Below the pieces are notes generated by a model. That model was not told the DNA's origin. It saw only the letters and a list, made by a program, of their open reading frames with translations, and made no database searches. This document shows positions 34,281 through 43,894 of a stretch of 64,000 bases of DNA, piece after piece. How positions within the stretch are numbered: position 1 is the first letter of the stretch; every line of letters begins with the position of its first letter. The position numbers were made by a program, and so were the translations under genes. The DNA comes from Scortum barcoo (Eukaryota; Chordata; Actinopteri; Centrarchiformes; Terapontidae). The stretch is taken from positions 15,922,492 through 15,986,491 of the forward strand of contig CM041546.1 in NCBI GenBank assembly GCA_023238725.1, read 5' to 3'.

Positions 34281-35338
34281 GCACTCTATCCTATTTATTA
34301 AATATCACCTTTAAAAAATATGTCAAAGATTTGTTTCTCAATGTTGTCTCATTCGTCATATCTGAATTTAGTTTTAGGTAAAACTAGTTTAGGTCGGTTA
34401 GGTGCTGAGAAACACACAGCTGTGAGACACTGTGTTCTCACGCATCTAAATATAGGGCCGACTTATGTACCTTTGCAATCTGACTAGAAAAACACGAGAA
34501 AACAAGTTTTCAACAAATAGGTGTTGGATTCAAACTTTTACCAAAATAATCTACAGAAAAAAACGTGCACAACATTTTTTTAAATTAATTTTTACTATTT
34601 TTTTATAGATAAGTTGGACAAAGTGGTGTTAAGTCAAATTCCAAATACTGCTTTACATCAATTAATCATATTTTTTACCGATTGTCTTTTTTTTTTTTTT
34701 TTTTGCATCTAAATCATCATTCTGCTGAGTGACTACAGCTGGTAGACAAATAAAGTTTATTTAAAACAACATTCCCCTCTGGAATGTAACTGAGTAATTC
34801 AAAATGTAAAGACTATGATTAATTTCAGCACTGTGTCTGACCTCATAACTGTGCAAAGTACTTACTCTTGGGGTTTTCTCAAGAGAATATTGAACTATTC
34901 ACCCACTCTAACATTCATAAACCAATTAACTGGGCCATGATTGTTAATCCTCTGAATGGCCATTGAGAAACAAGTAGTACTGATTAGAAATATATTACAT
35001 AAGGTTTTATTTGACCCAAATACTGTCATTATGATAATATTAAACAATGATAACACAACAAAAAACACATTTAACACTAAATATTATGGATTATTGAACA
35101 GTTACATTTACTTGTAGTATAATACATGAATAAATATATGATAGAAGAACAACTGTGATTCATATTCATACCTTCACTTGTGATTAACCGACACATGATG
35201 CCGTGCACACTTCTAAAATGAAAAGTGTCATTTTTGTGATTAAGTGAATCATCTAATCCCAACATTCTGCAACAGCGATTGGCTCCTCACTGACCAATGA
35301 GGTTGGCCGGAGAGCAGGGCAGCGCTTCTGACTGTGTA

Positions 35339-35344
35339 TATAAA
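35339..35344 (+). promoter_or_regulatory. TATA box of trypsin D
   Basis: TATAAA, 49 bp upstream of the ATG. Two CCAAT-type boxes (GATTGG near 35278 and CCAAT near 35295) lie just upstream. Confidence 0.75.
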
Positions 35345-35392
35345 CCAGGGCTCCAGGTGAAGTCCTCTCATCGACAAGATCACACAGCAACC

Positions 35393-36832
35393 ATGAGGTC
35401 CCTGGTATTTGTTCTGCTCATCGGAGCCGCTTGTGAGTGTGAACTTCCTTTTCCGGCAGATTGCCTTCCTTTTTGCTAACAGCCTGTTGGCCTTTATCCC
35501 AGAACTTAGCAGCCATGACATCTCCTGAGGGTTTTGAATTTGAGGATGGCTGATTTATCTCTAACCATCCTCTGTGCTCAAATGAATAATGCACACTTTG
35601 GGGTTCGACTAAAAATACACAAAAGGATGTTCTGTATTCAAAGAGGTATCTCTTTCCTTGAAACCTTTTTCTGGTAAAGAGTACTACTTACTTACTTCTG
35701 GCATGTGTGTTTTCAGTTGCCACGGAGGACGACAAGATCGTCGGAGGCTATGAGTGCACGCCTTATTCTCAGCCCCATCAGGTGTCTCTGAACGCTGGCT
35801 ACCACTTCTGCGGTGGCTCTCTGGTCAACGAGAACTGGGTTGTGTCTGCTGCTCACTGCTACAAGTCGTATGTCACCACTTGATATTATAAGGACAATGA
35901 ATTTGCTTTGAGCAGGCTTTGTGAAACTCAGCTGCCACCAATCCTTTCTTTCCTCTCCAGCCGTATTGAGGTGCGTCTCGGAGAGCATCACATCCAGGTC
36001 AACGAGGGAACCGAGCAGTTCATCAGCTCCTCCCGTGTCATCCCCCACCCAGAGTACAACTCCTACAACATCGACAATGACATCATGCTGATCAAGCTGA
36101 GCAAGCCCGCCACCCTTAACCAGTATGTGCGGCCTGTGGCTCTGCCCACCAGCTGTGCCCCCGCTGGCACCATGTGCAAAGTCTCTGGCTGGGGCAACAC
36201 CATGAGCTCCAGTGAGTAACATCAGCATTTTCAAATGTTTGAGTGCAACATCTGTAATCTGTATTACTTTATGTTATTTTAAACTTTTTGTAACTCACAC
36301 TTTGTTTTACACATTACAGCTGCTGACAGGAACAAGCTGCAGTGCCTGGACATCCCCATCCTGTCTTCCAAGGACTGTGACAACTCCTACCCCGGCATGA
36401 TCACTGATGCCATGTTCTGCGCTGGATACCTGGAGGGCGGCAAGGACTCTTGCCAGGTATGTAATTCAATGTTCAGGGAGGGATGTAGCAATAAGCATAC
36501 AAAATTCCTGGTAAGGCTCATTGAGTTTAGTTTCTAAGTCATTTCACACTCCACACTCTCTGTTCTCAGGGTGACTCTGGTGGCCCCGTCGTGTGCAACG
36601 GTGAGCTGCAGGGTGTTGTGTCCTGGGGTTATGGATGTGCTGAGAAGAACCACCCCGGTGTCTACGCCAAGGTAACTTTCAGAGAAGGATATTTAATAAC
36701 ATGCTGTGTCCAGTTCATTCTCTCAGCCTGAACCATAATGTCACACTGATTCACTGTTCTAACTCCGGCCTTCTTCATTTTCAGGTCTGCATCTTCAACG
36801 ACTGGCTGGCGACCACCATGGCTAGCTACTAA
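35393..36832 (+). CDS. Trypsin D (intact S1 serine protease)
   Basis: A secreted proenzyme of 242 residues in six exons: 35393-35432, 35717-35867, 35961-36211, 36320-36456, 36570-36671, 36785-36832. Signal peptide MRSLVFVLLIGAA, activation peptide ATEDDK and mature start IVGGYEC are as in trypsin C. The triad His57 (SAAHCY), Asp102 (NDIML), Ser195 (GDSGGP), specificity Asp189 (KDSCQ) and glycines 216 and 226 (HPGVYAK) are complete. The tail is VCIFNDWLATTMASY, the usual trypsin C-terminal helix. It is nearly identical to B from exon 2 to mid-exon 5, introns included. Intron 1 (284 bp) and the last intron differ from those of B. TATA at 35339-35344 and AATAAA at 36912-36917 bracket the gene. 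This is probably the best-preserved digestive trypsin here. Confidence 0.97.
35717..36632 (+). repeat. Arm 2 of an inverted near-identical tract (trypsin D/B)
   Basis: The partner of 29447-30377 in opposite orientation. Its limits fall at the exon 2 acceptor and inside exon 5. Confidence 0.85.
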
Positions 36833-36911
36833 GTAATCTGAACAACAAGTCCAGTCAAGCAGCTCAACATTGTCTGTTTATGTTCCACCTGTTGTACTGG
36901 ACAATGTGACA

Positions 36912-36917
36912 AATAAA
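36912..36917 (+). terminator. Trypsin D poly(A) signal
   Basis: AATAAA about 80 bp after the stop codon. Confidence 0.8.
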
Positions 36918-36957
36918 GTCTTTACATAATAATTAAAGTATTTGCGTGCTAATGCTA

Positions 36958-37078
36958 AATTATCACTGGAGGAGCTGTACTGCATGATCAGTTGGCAGAT
37001 GAACAACAATCCAGAGACTGCTGTGATTATGGCCGGAGACTTTAACGAACCATCGACCCACCCCCTCATTGTACATTG
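36958..37078 (+). mobile_element. LINE endonuclease relic
   Basis: One frame reads ELYCMISWQMNNNPE and then AVIMAGDFNEPS. The A-G-D-F-N motif with its spacing is typical of the apurinic-type endonuclease of L2/CR1-like fish LINEs. Only about 120 bp survive, with no reverse transcriptase nearby, so this is an internal fragment. Confidence 0.6.
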
Positions 37079-37697
37079 ATACTACAGCTTTAAATCTTTA
37101 GATATTTATGTACATATTACATATTTTTACATATATTTATGTTTAAAGCTGGAAGTCACTGTAGTTTATTAGGCCTTCTCTTCTTCAGAAAAAACAGTGA
37201 TGGTGCGATGATGGGTGCAGGAAAAGACTTGTTGAACAAAGAGAACTTTATTTGAAGCAGCCAGTATCAGAAATCATACACTGCAAATGTCTGAGAGAGA
37301 TTCTGCCAATGATGAAACTCTGCCTTTGTCCTTTTATCACACATTTTAAAGCCTACATGATGCCCACATTTCATATTTAATGTCTAGCTAATTTCTATTA
37401 GTATAATGAGAAGAAAAGCCAACCCATTGACCAAAGTTGGTCACCTATCACTTCCTTTCCCACAGGATGAGCTAAAGTCATCCCCTAACTTTTAACCTAA
37501 ATATTCCAGGTTTGATGTTAGCAGAACTAATAGGAACATACATCAAGCTTGATATGTTTTTAGGTTTCTCAGTGTCTCTACTACCCTTTTATGGGCATAA
37601 GACCATCTGGTCCCTATGGAGTTACTAAGAACCGGTCAAGAAAACAAGAGTAAACAATTATATTATACATCTAACAGGCAGATACCTCACCACCAAT

Positions 37698-37758
37698 CTT
37701 AATTTCGTTATGTGAAAACAATGATGACAATACAAGATTCTTGATTCTTGATTCTTGA
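37698..37758 (-). mobile_element. Retroelement 3' tail with (TGATTCT)n
   Basis: On the minus strand it reads ATCAAGAATCAAGAATC, then TTGTATTGTCATCATTG, then ACATAACGAAATT. Many fish retroelement copies carry a TTTATTGTCAT...AACGAAATT 3' end with a short tandem tail. A related copy lies at 46783-46990. Confidence 0.45.
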
Positions 37759-38448
37759 TGTGGGTCTATTTTTGAAATTAAATAACTGCAAAAAACAGAT
37801 TCAGAATATAGCTGAGGAAATGTGTCTCTCTTTCTATAATCTTCATTAATTTTCATTTTGACTGACTTCTCGGGTCTACCACAACACTTCATGATGTTGC
37901 ACTGGATTAGAAATAATCTGAGTAATAAGACTTCCTAATATTTGCAGCTGTTCAGTGGTAAATGTGCATGGAATTCACTATTTGCTCCTTAAAGTTTTTC
38001 CTTACATTGTGTATTATACTTATTGAAAGTTCATTAGAATGAATGACTTCATTCAAATTCAAAGTAATCAACTTTTCTTTTTCTTTTTTTGGATATAGGT
38101 CACAAGACATTAATAAGTTTCAAGAAACAGGAAATGAGAAAACAGAAGTGCCTGCTACTGAATAATTAAACATTTCAATGCATTCTTTATCTCTGTGACA
38201 TAATTATGACTGTTGCCTCACACTTCCCCAAATGTCGACATTGCTATTTTAACTCTGAAAATTGCATGGCATCAGATCAATTTTAGGTTATTGGCATTAC
38301 ATTTAAGTTACAGTGAAGTTTGAATTTAAATTATTGCTGGGTTCTGGGTGCATGTTGATGGCAAATGCTACTCCCATGCAACACTTTCTAAAGCAACCCC
38401 CCTCCCCCCTTAAAGCATTTATATTAGTAAATAGTTCGCCTAAATAAT

Positions 38449-38471
38449 CTTCTTCTTCTTCTTCTTCTTCT
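38449..38471. repeat. (CTT)n microsatellite
   Basis: About 7 CTT units. Confidence 0.9.
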
Positions 38472-40379
38472 GTAAAGCACAACATAAACTATACTGTTGA
38501 CATCCCTTCCACATTTGGATTTCCACACCAAGTTGAACTCAGCTTGTTCTTTAACCCTCTTTGACAGTACTGGAACAGATTTATAAAGCAGCTTGAAGAA
38601 CCTGTGGACCGACTGCAGGTACTTTTGCATTATACAGAAGTCTCACAACTCATTAGAAGAGGGATGTCTACCACGGTTGTTGCCAATTAATAATTCAGTT
38701 TAATTTCCCAGCATTTGAATTATGAATATATTAATTATGAATGGATATGCAAAATGATTTTTAAAAGGGACTTTGAATTTCACATTTAGTCATTCATTTA
38801 CTAATCTGTCTTACTGTCATATTCCATTTAATCATCTCATCGATCTTGTTTCACTGTGATAGTGATGAAGGGATAATTCACATTCCTGGTCAGAGCAGCA
38901 GGTGCATTGCGGCCATCTCAGTCTGTGGAGAACAGATGGGAGGTATTTCTGTGCAACTGTCCATCGACTGCTTTCAGGCAATTTTTCCAGTCTATTTTTT
39001 GCCGCAAAAGTGTCAAACAAGACATGTGCCATCACTTTGGCATAACACACTGGCTGATGGCTGATTTTCACAGCTTCAAGTGACCTTTAAAGAAAACAAG
39101 GCAATTATAATGAGCATGGCATGGTCTTTTCTAGCTGAGAAGTAATTTCAGCGTTTTTGTGAGTGTCATAATGTTTTCCTGAGTGCTGAAAATGATTTTC
39201 TTTGATTTTTCCTCCTGTATGATACTGTAGGGTGATTAATCAAAAATGGGCAATTCCAAGGTTGTGTTGCAGCAGTTCCCACAGTTTATTCTGCTGAGCC
39301 TTAAGTAAGTTCAAGAGCCTTTTTTTTTCTAAAAACACGGCACTTTTTTTGCAGTACAGTACTTTAGAGCAGCAAATTATTTAAAAGCTTTGCAGAATGA
39401 ATCCTTTAAAAAAAGTCACATCATTTCATTTCATACCTGATATTGTTTTACAAAGAGAAACTGGGAGGTTTCTGGGTTGAATGTTCTACTTAGATCAAAC
39501 CTTCATGATGAGCATCTACTGGTGCGTTTGACCCAAAACCACACTAGCATCCTATAATCCACTTCTTTCAGGCTAGAATACACTTTTGTTCACATCCAAA
39601 AGTAACTTTTTTTTCCAAGAAAGGCCCTCTGCTGAAGGAAAAACCTGTCGTCCTTGGCCACATTCTCACTTCTGAATGGAGCTCATTGGATATATTTCAA
39701 CGGAAATCTAACTCCTTTTCTGATCCTGTCGTATACTGACATTGATAAAAGCACTGTTGCAACATCTGAAGCCTTCCTCTCCAGGTGTGTAGAGCATCCT
39801 GCACTCAGCAGATAGAGAGATAAAATGAGGCCAGTTTTCATGCACTCCAGAAAAGCTAAGAGACTCACAAAACCTTATCAACGCTATTTGTGTAGCTTTC
39901 TAGTGCTAAACGCAGATGCTATTCACTCATTAGCAAACTGAAGAAACTGTGTCTTATTTCGCTGGAAATCTTATGTAGTTATTGTTTGGTGATATGGAAA
40001 AGAAAAAAGTTAACACCCACTGACATTAGCCGTAACTGTTTGACTGTGGTTTATATTTGCTTTGGATGAAATGTCACAGCTGAAATGAAATCAAGTATTC
40101 AGAAAAGTCTGAGTGCAGCACAGCACAGTATTGACAAGAATAACAAACGCACTGATGCATTACAAAATGGTAGATTTTATTGACTGTGCCCGGACTAAAC
40201 ACATCTCACGTCTTTTTTTTCCCTCTCTCTTTCCCACTGTTTCTTCTTGTGTGTGTCTCTCTCCCGCTGCTTGTCTTTCTGACACTATCCACCACTACCT
40301 CCTGTTCCTGTCTCCTTCAATTTCAATCCCTCTCTGGTTTCCCCCCTTCTCCCGCCGTCCTGTGATGGCAGATCACAGC

Positions 40380-41565
40380 CTAACTGTATCTGGAGAGCGT
40401 GTCGTTGATCCACGGCATCAGAGAGCAGACTTTGGTGTAAACGCCCGGGTAGTTGGGCTGAGCGCAGCCTTGACCCCAGGAGACAATACCCTGCAGCTCC
40501 CCGTTACACACCAGAGGACCACCGGAGTCACCCTGAGCAGGGGAGAGGGAGAAGAGAAGAGTTTACTCCTTCCAACATCTCATCCCATTAAATATTTCTT
40601 TTACATGTTCACAGACCACTAAGCTTTATTTCATGTGCTGTGTCACTGTGTGGAAATACCTGACAGGCATCCTTGCCTCCCTCCAGGTAACCAGCGCACA
40701 CCATGCGTTCGGTGATCATACCGGGGTAGGAACCTTCGCAGTCCTTGTCAGACAGAATGGGGACTTGCACGCACTGAAGGTTAAACGGGTTGAACACTGC
40801 AGATAAGAGCAACAAAGAGAGTTAAAGGAAAGATGGTTAAGTCACTTTAATCTTAAGTGGCCACCATCACCATAGAATATTAGACTTGTCATGATGTTAA
40901 TGTCAAGATTTGGTGCACCTCACCCTGATCAGTGTAGATGTTTCCCCATCCAGACACCGTGCACATGTCCCCAGGTGTGGGGCAGGCTTTGGGCAGGGCG
41001 ACAGGCTTGACGTACTGGTTCACGGTGACGGGGTGCGCCAGCTTCATCAACATAATGTCGTAGTCCAGGGTCTGGTAGTCATAACTCTGATGCCAGTAGA
41101 TGGCATCCACTGACATGTACTGCTCTGTGCCCTCATACATCCAGATGTGGTGGTCGCCCAAGATGGCAAGCAGTGAATAGGGGCTGATGTAGAGACAAAG
41201 AACACAGTGATCATTATTCTCTTCACCATACAGTTCTTACAGAAACATCTGGACATGTAAGTGTAATACAAACTTTTGCCAGCAGTGGGCAGCAGAGACG
41301 ATCCACTGGTCGTTGATGAGGGAGCCGCCACAGAAGTGGTAGCCGATATTGATAGACACCTGCCAGGGTTGAGAGTGGTGTGTGCACTCGTAGCCACCCA
41401 CAATCCTGTCATCTGTAGGTGCTGCAGCTGTGATGCAAAGGACAGACCAAATTCTTCATATTAATCATAGTTTCTGTTCTTCTCCTTAGTCAAAAACTGT
41501 CGTACACACTGCAGATGTGCTTTACCTGCAGCACCCAGGAGAGCGAGAACAATCAGGCCAATCAT
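40380..41565 (-). CDS. Trypsin E (five-exon trypsin-like protease)
   Basis: A secreted proenzyme of 247 residues in five exons: 41526-41565, 41274-41427, 40924-41183, 40660-40796, 40380-40532. Signal peptide MIGLIVLALLGAA is followed by a short activation segment ending PTDDR and mature IVGGYEC; activation would be after Arg, not Lys. The triad His57 (SAAHCW), Asp102 (DYDIML) and Ser195 (GDSGGP) is intact. Asp189 is present but position 190 is Ala (KDACQ), a change linked in S1 proteases to stronger Arg preference. Gly216 and Gly226 (SWGQG; NYPGVYTK) are present. It lacks the extra intron found in B, C and D near the 3' end. The 41274 donor (GTTTGT) is weak. Divergent from trypsin F, its closest relative here (NPYS/NPYA, SYDYQTLDYDIML). 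Confidence 0.95.
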
Positions 41566-42385
41566 CTTGTGGCTGACTCAAGCCTTCCTACGACCAGACT
41601 GGACGAGAATAATCTGTCACTCACGGCATTTATACCTAATCTCCTGTGCGTCTTTTCATGCACCACCCCATCTCCTCACTCCACACCTCCATGCCTCCAC
41701 CTAATTCCACCCACCCTGAACCCCTGCCATGAAAAATAACCTTATCTTCATATGTGCCACGTTCATCGTTTCAGTTAATAAGTGACCTATATGTAAACTA
41801 GCTTTCAGCATGTTGTCTGGGTTTTCTGCTTCTGAGACCACAGATGATTTATTTCACGTCTCGTCGCCCTGCCCCATTCAAGGGCAAAGCCGTGAACAGT
41901 GCATATTACATAAATAGCACATTTGCACATTTGATTTTTTTCTTTAACCAGAATTATGAGTCATAAGGTGCCTACCAAAGGAATCCGTTGCTCAACAGGA
42001 GCAATCATTGATGCAATTTTCTTCCCCTTCTCACATTTTTTGTATTGGCCCAAGCCAAAAAGAGGGTTGTGTAACTGTTTGTTTTCTGCTTGTCCTATAT
42101 CATAGCTTGCCAAGAATGAGTGACCCATGAGAGAACCATAAGCAGGTGTTAAATGTGTGGAGACCTTGGTCCACATTTGCAGATGAGGTGCACAGATGAC
42201 ATAACCACAGGGAGTGTGCTTCAATGGGGCAGAAGTGGGGAAAACGTGAAAATAGGAGCATGATAAGAAAGAACGTTTGGGTTGGCACTTGGCGGCAAGA
42301 GTGAGGGTACATAGATGAGGTCAACAGAAAGAGGGAAGAAGGGGGGAGGGGTGGGAACAGACTGAGCACAAGGGGGCTGGTGGCA
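41566..42385. other. Divergent promoter region of trypsins E and F
   Basis: About 0.87 kb lies between the two start codons. TATA boxes face outward: minus-strand TATAAA at 41629-41634 for E and + strand TATAAA at 42386-42391 for F. A CAGGTG E-box lies near 42143, and a purine-rich patch (AAGAAGGGGGGAGGGGTGGG) lies just upstream of F. No gene is seen in between. Confidence 0.6.
41629..41634 (-). promoter_or_regulatory. TATA box of trypsin E
   Basis: TATAAA on the minus strand, 64 bp upstream of the ATG. Confidence 0.7.
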
Positions 42386-42391
42386 TATAAA
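42386..42391 (+). promoter_or_regulatory. TATA box of trypsin F
   Basis: TATAAA (within GCATATAAATATG), 49 bp upstream of the ATG. Confidence 0.75.
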
Positions 42392-42439
42392 TATGAGCTG
42401 GAGTATGCACAGGTGTCTTCTGATCATTCACCCGACACC

Positions 42440-43894
42440 ATGAGACTGCTGGCTCTGCTGCTGATGGTCGGAGCTGCTGGTAAAGGCACAGATTTAAAAA
42501 ATGAAACGTTTTAGTTAAAAATAACTCTGAAGCACAAATCTTTCTTTTTCTGTTGCCCTCAAGATCATTATCTGTGTATGTGTGTGTGTGTGTGTGTGTG
42601 ACAGCGGCAGTTCCCCGGGAAGATGGCAGGATCATTGGCGGGTGGGAGTGTGCGCGTCACTCTCGTCCATACATGGCCTCCCTCAACTATGGTTACCACT
42701 TCTGTGGTGGGGTGCTCATCAACACGCAGTGGGTGCTTTCTGTTGCCCATTGTTGGTACAAGTAAGTATGCACTGATGAAAAAAATATTGCTTTTAAAGA
42801 GTACATGCATGATCTTGTTGCAAAGCTCTAACTTGTTTTACTGTTTCTCTGGCTTTATTTGTATGCATTTTACCCTCTGTGATAAAAAAGAAATACAAAA
42901 CACATCTGCAAGTGGAAGGCGAATGCTATTCAATTTAATCAAAACTCATTTAGAATCATAAGAAATAATCCACTGCTTCTGGGTTTCTCTAGTATATTTC
43001 ACATTCTCTCTCAGTCCCTATGCCATGCAGATCATGCTGGGAGAACACGATTTGAGAGTGTTTGAGGGCACCGAGCAGCTCATGAAGACCGACACCATCA
43101 TCTGGCATCCTAGGTGAGTGAAAAACATTGACCATCCTGCCTAAGAATCCTCTTCCCTTTGTAGGATTTTCTGATTATCTGACTCATCCATTCAGTGCAG
43201 AGAAACAGCTGGAGCCCAGAGCTCATTTTATTTTTCTCTGTGTGCAGTTATGACTACCAGACTCTGGATTATGACATCATGCTGATCAAGCTCTTCCACC
43301 CAGTGGAGGTGACAGACTCAGTTGCACCCATCCCACTGCCCACAGGGTGCCCGATTGGGGGTTTACCCTGCTCTGTGTCTGGCTGGGGTGACACCCGCTT
43401 GGGTGGCGAAGGTGGGTTGATGGATATGTTGAGAAAATGTTATCAGTGTTATCCTTTAAAATTACTTGATGTCTCAAGAGTTTTCTTTTACTCTCTTTGA
43501 TCTGCGTGTTACAGTGACCATGCCCACCCTTCTGCAGTGTTTGGATGTGCCCATAGTGGATGACCAGGTCTGTGAAAACGCCTATCCTGGCATGATCACA
43601 CGCAGGATGGTGTGTGCTGGGTACATGGATGGAGGCAAAGATGCATGCAATGTGAGTTTTAGCAGGAAACTACTGCTCTGAGTGTGTGGAAAAATGAATC
43701 ACTGTGCACCTGCTCACACTGACTCCCTCTGTATTTAACAGGGTGACTCTGGCAGCCCTCTGGTGTGTGTTGGTGAGGTCCACGGCTTGGTGTCATGGGG
43801 TCAGGGGTGTGCCGAGCCAAACTACCCTGGAGTCTATGTCAAGGTGTGCGAGTTCCTTTACTGGATTGAAGACACCATGGCAGCCTATTCCTGA
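42440..43894 (+). CDS. Trypsin F (divergent trypsin-like protease with extra intron)
   Basis: A secreted proenzyme of 249 residues in six exons: 42440-42479, 42605-42761, 43015-43113, 43248-43411, 43515-43651, 43742-43894. Signal peptide MRLLALLLMVGAA, then AVPREDGR and mature IIGGWEC. The activation segment lacks the acid-Lys run of a classical trypsinogen. The triad is complete: His57 (SVAHCW), Asp102 (DYDIML), Ser195. The active-site loop reads GDSGSP, so Gly197 is Ser. Asp189 is kept, followed by Ala190 and Asn192 (KDACN). Gly216 and Gly226 are present. An intron at 43114-43247 splits the exon that is whole in B to E. The exon 2 acceptor follows a TG run. Closest relative here is E, head-to-head. 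Probably active, with altered subsite binding. Confidence 0.94.
42579..42600. repeat. (TG)11 microsatellite abutting the trypsin F exon 2 acceptor
   Basis: A pure TG run followed immediately by ACAG and the exon at 42605. It occupies the polypyrimidine-tract position. Confidence 0.95.

Larger units (their letters stand above)
37079..40379. other. Intergenic space, trypsin D to trypsin E
   Basis: Mostly AT-rich, with a LINE-type 3' tail at 37698-37758, a (CTT)n run at 38449-38471 and a CT-rich patch at 40208-40350. I see no gene. Confidence 0.5.

Noticed and set aside
38303..38630. Overlapping minus-strand frames rich in Glu or Arg
   Set aside because: They come from the (CTT)n microsatellite read in different frames.
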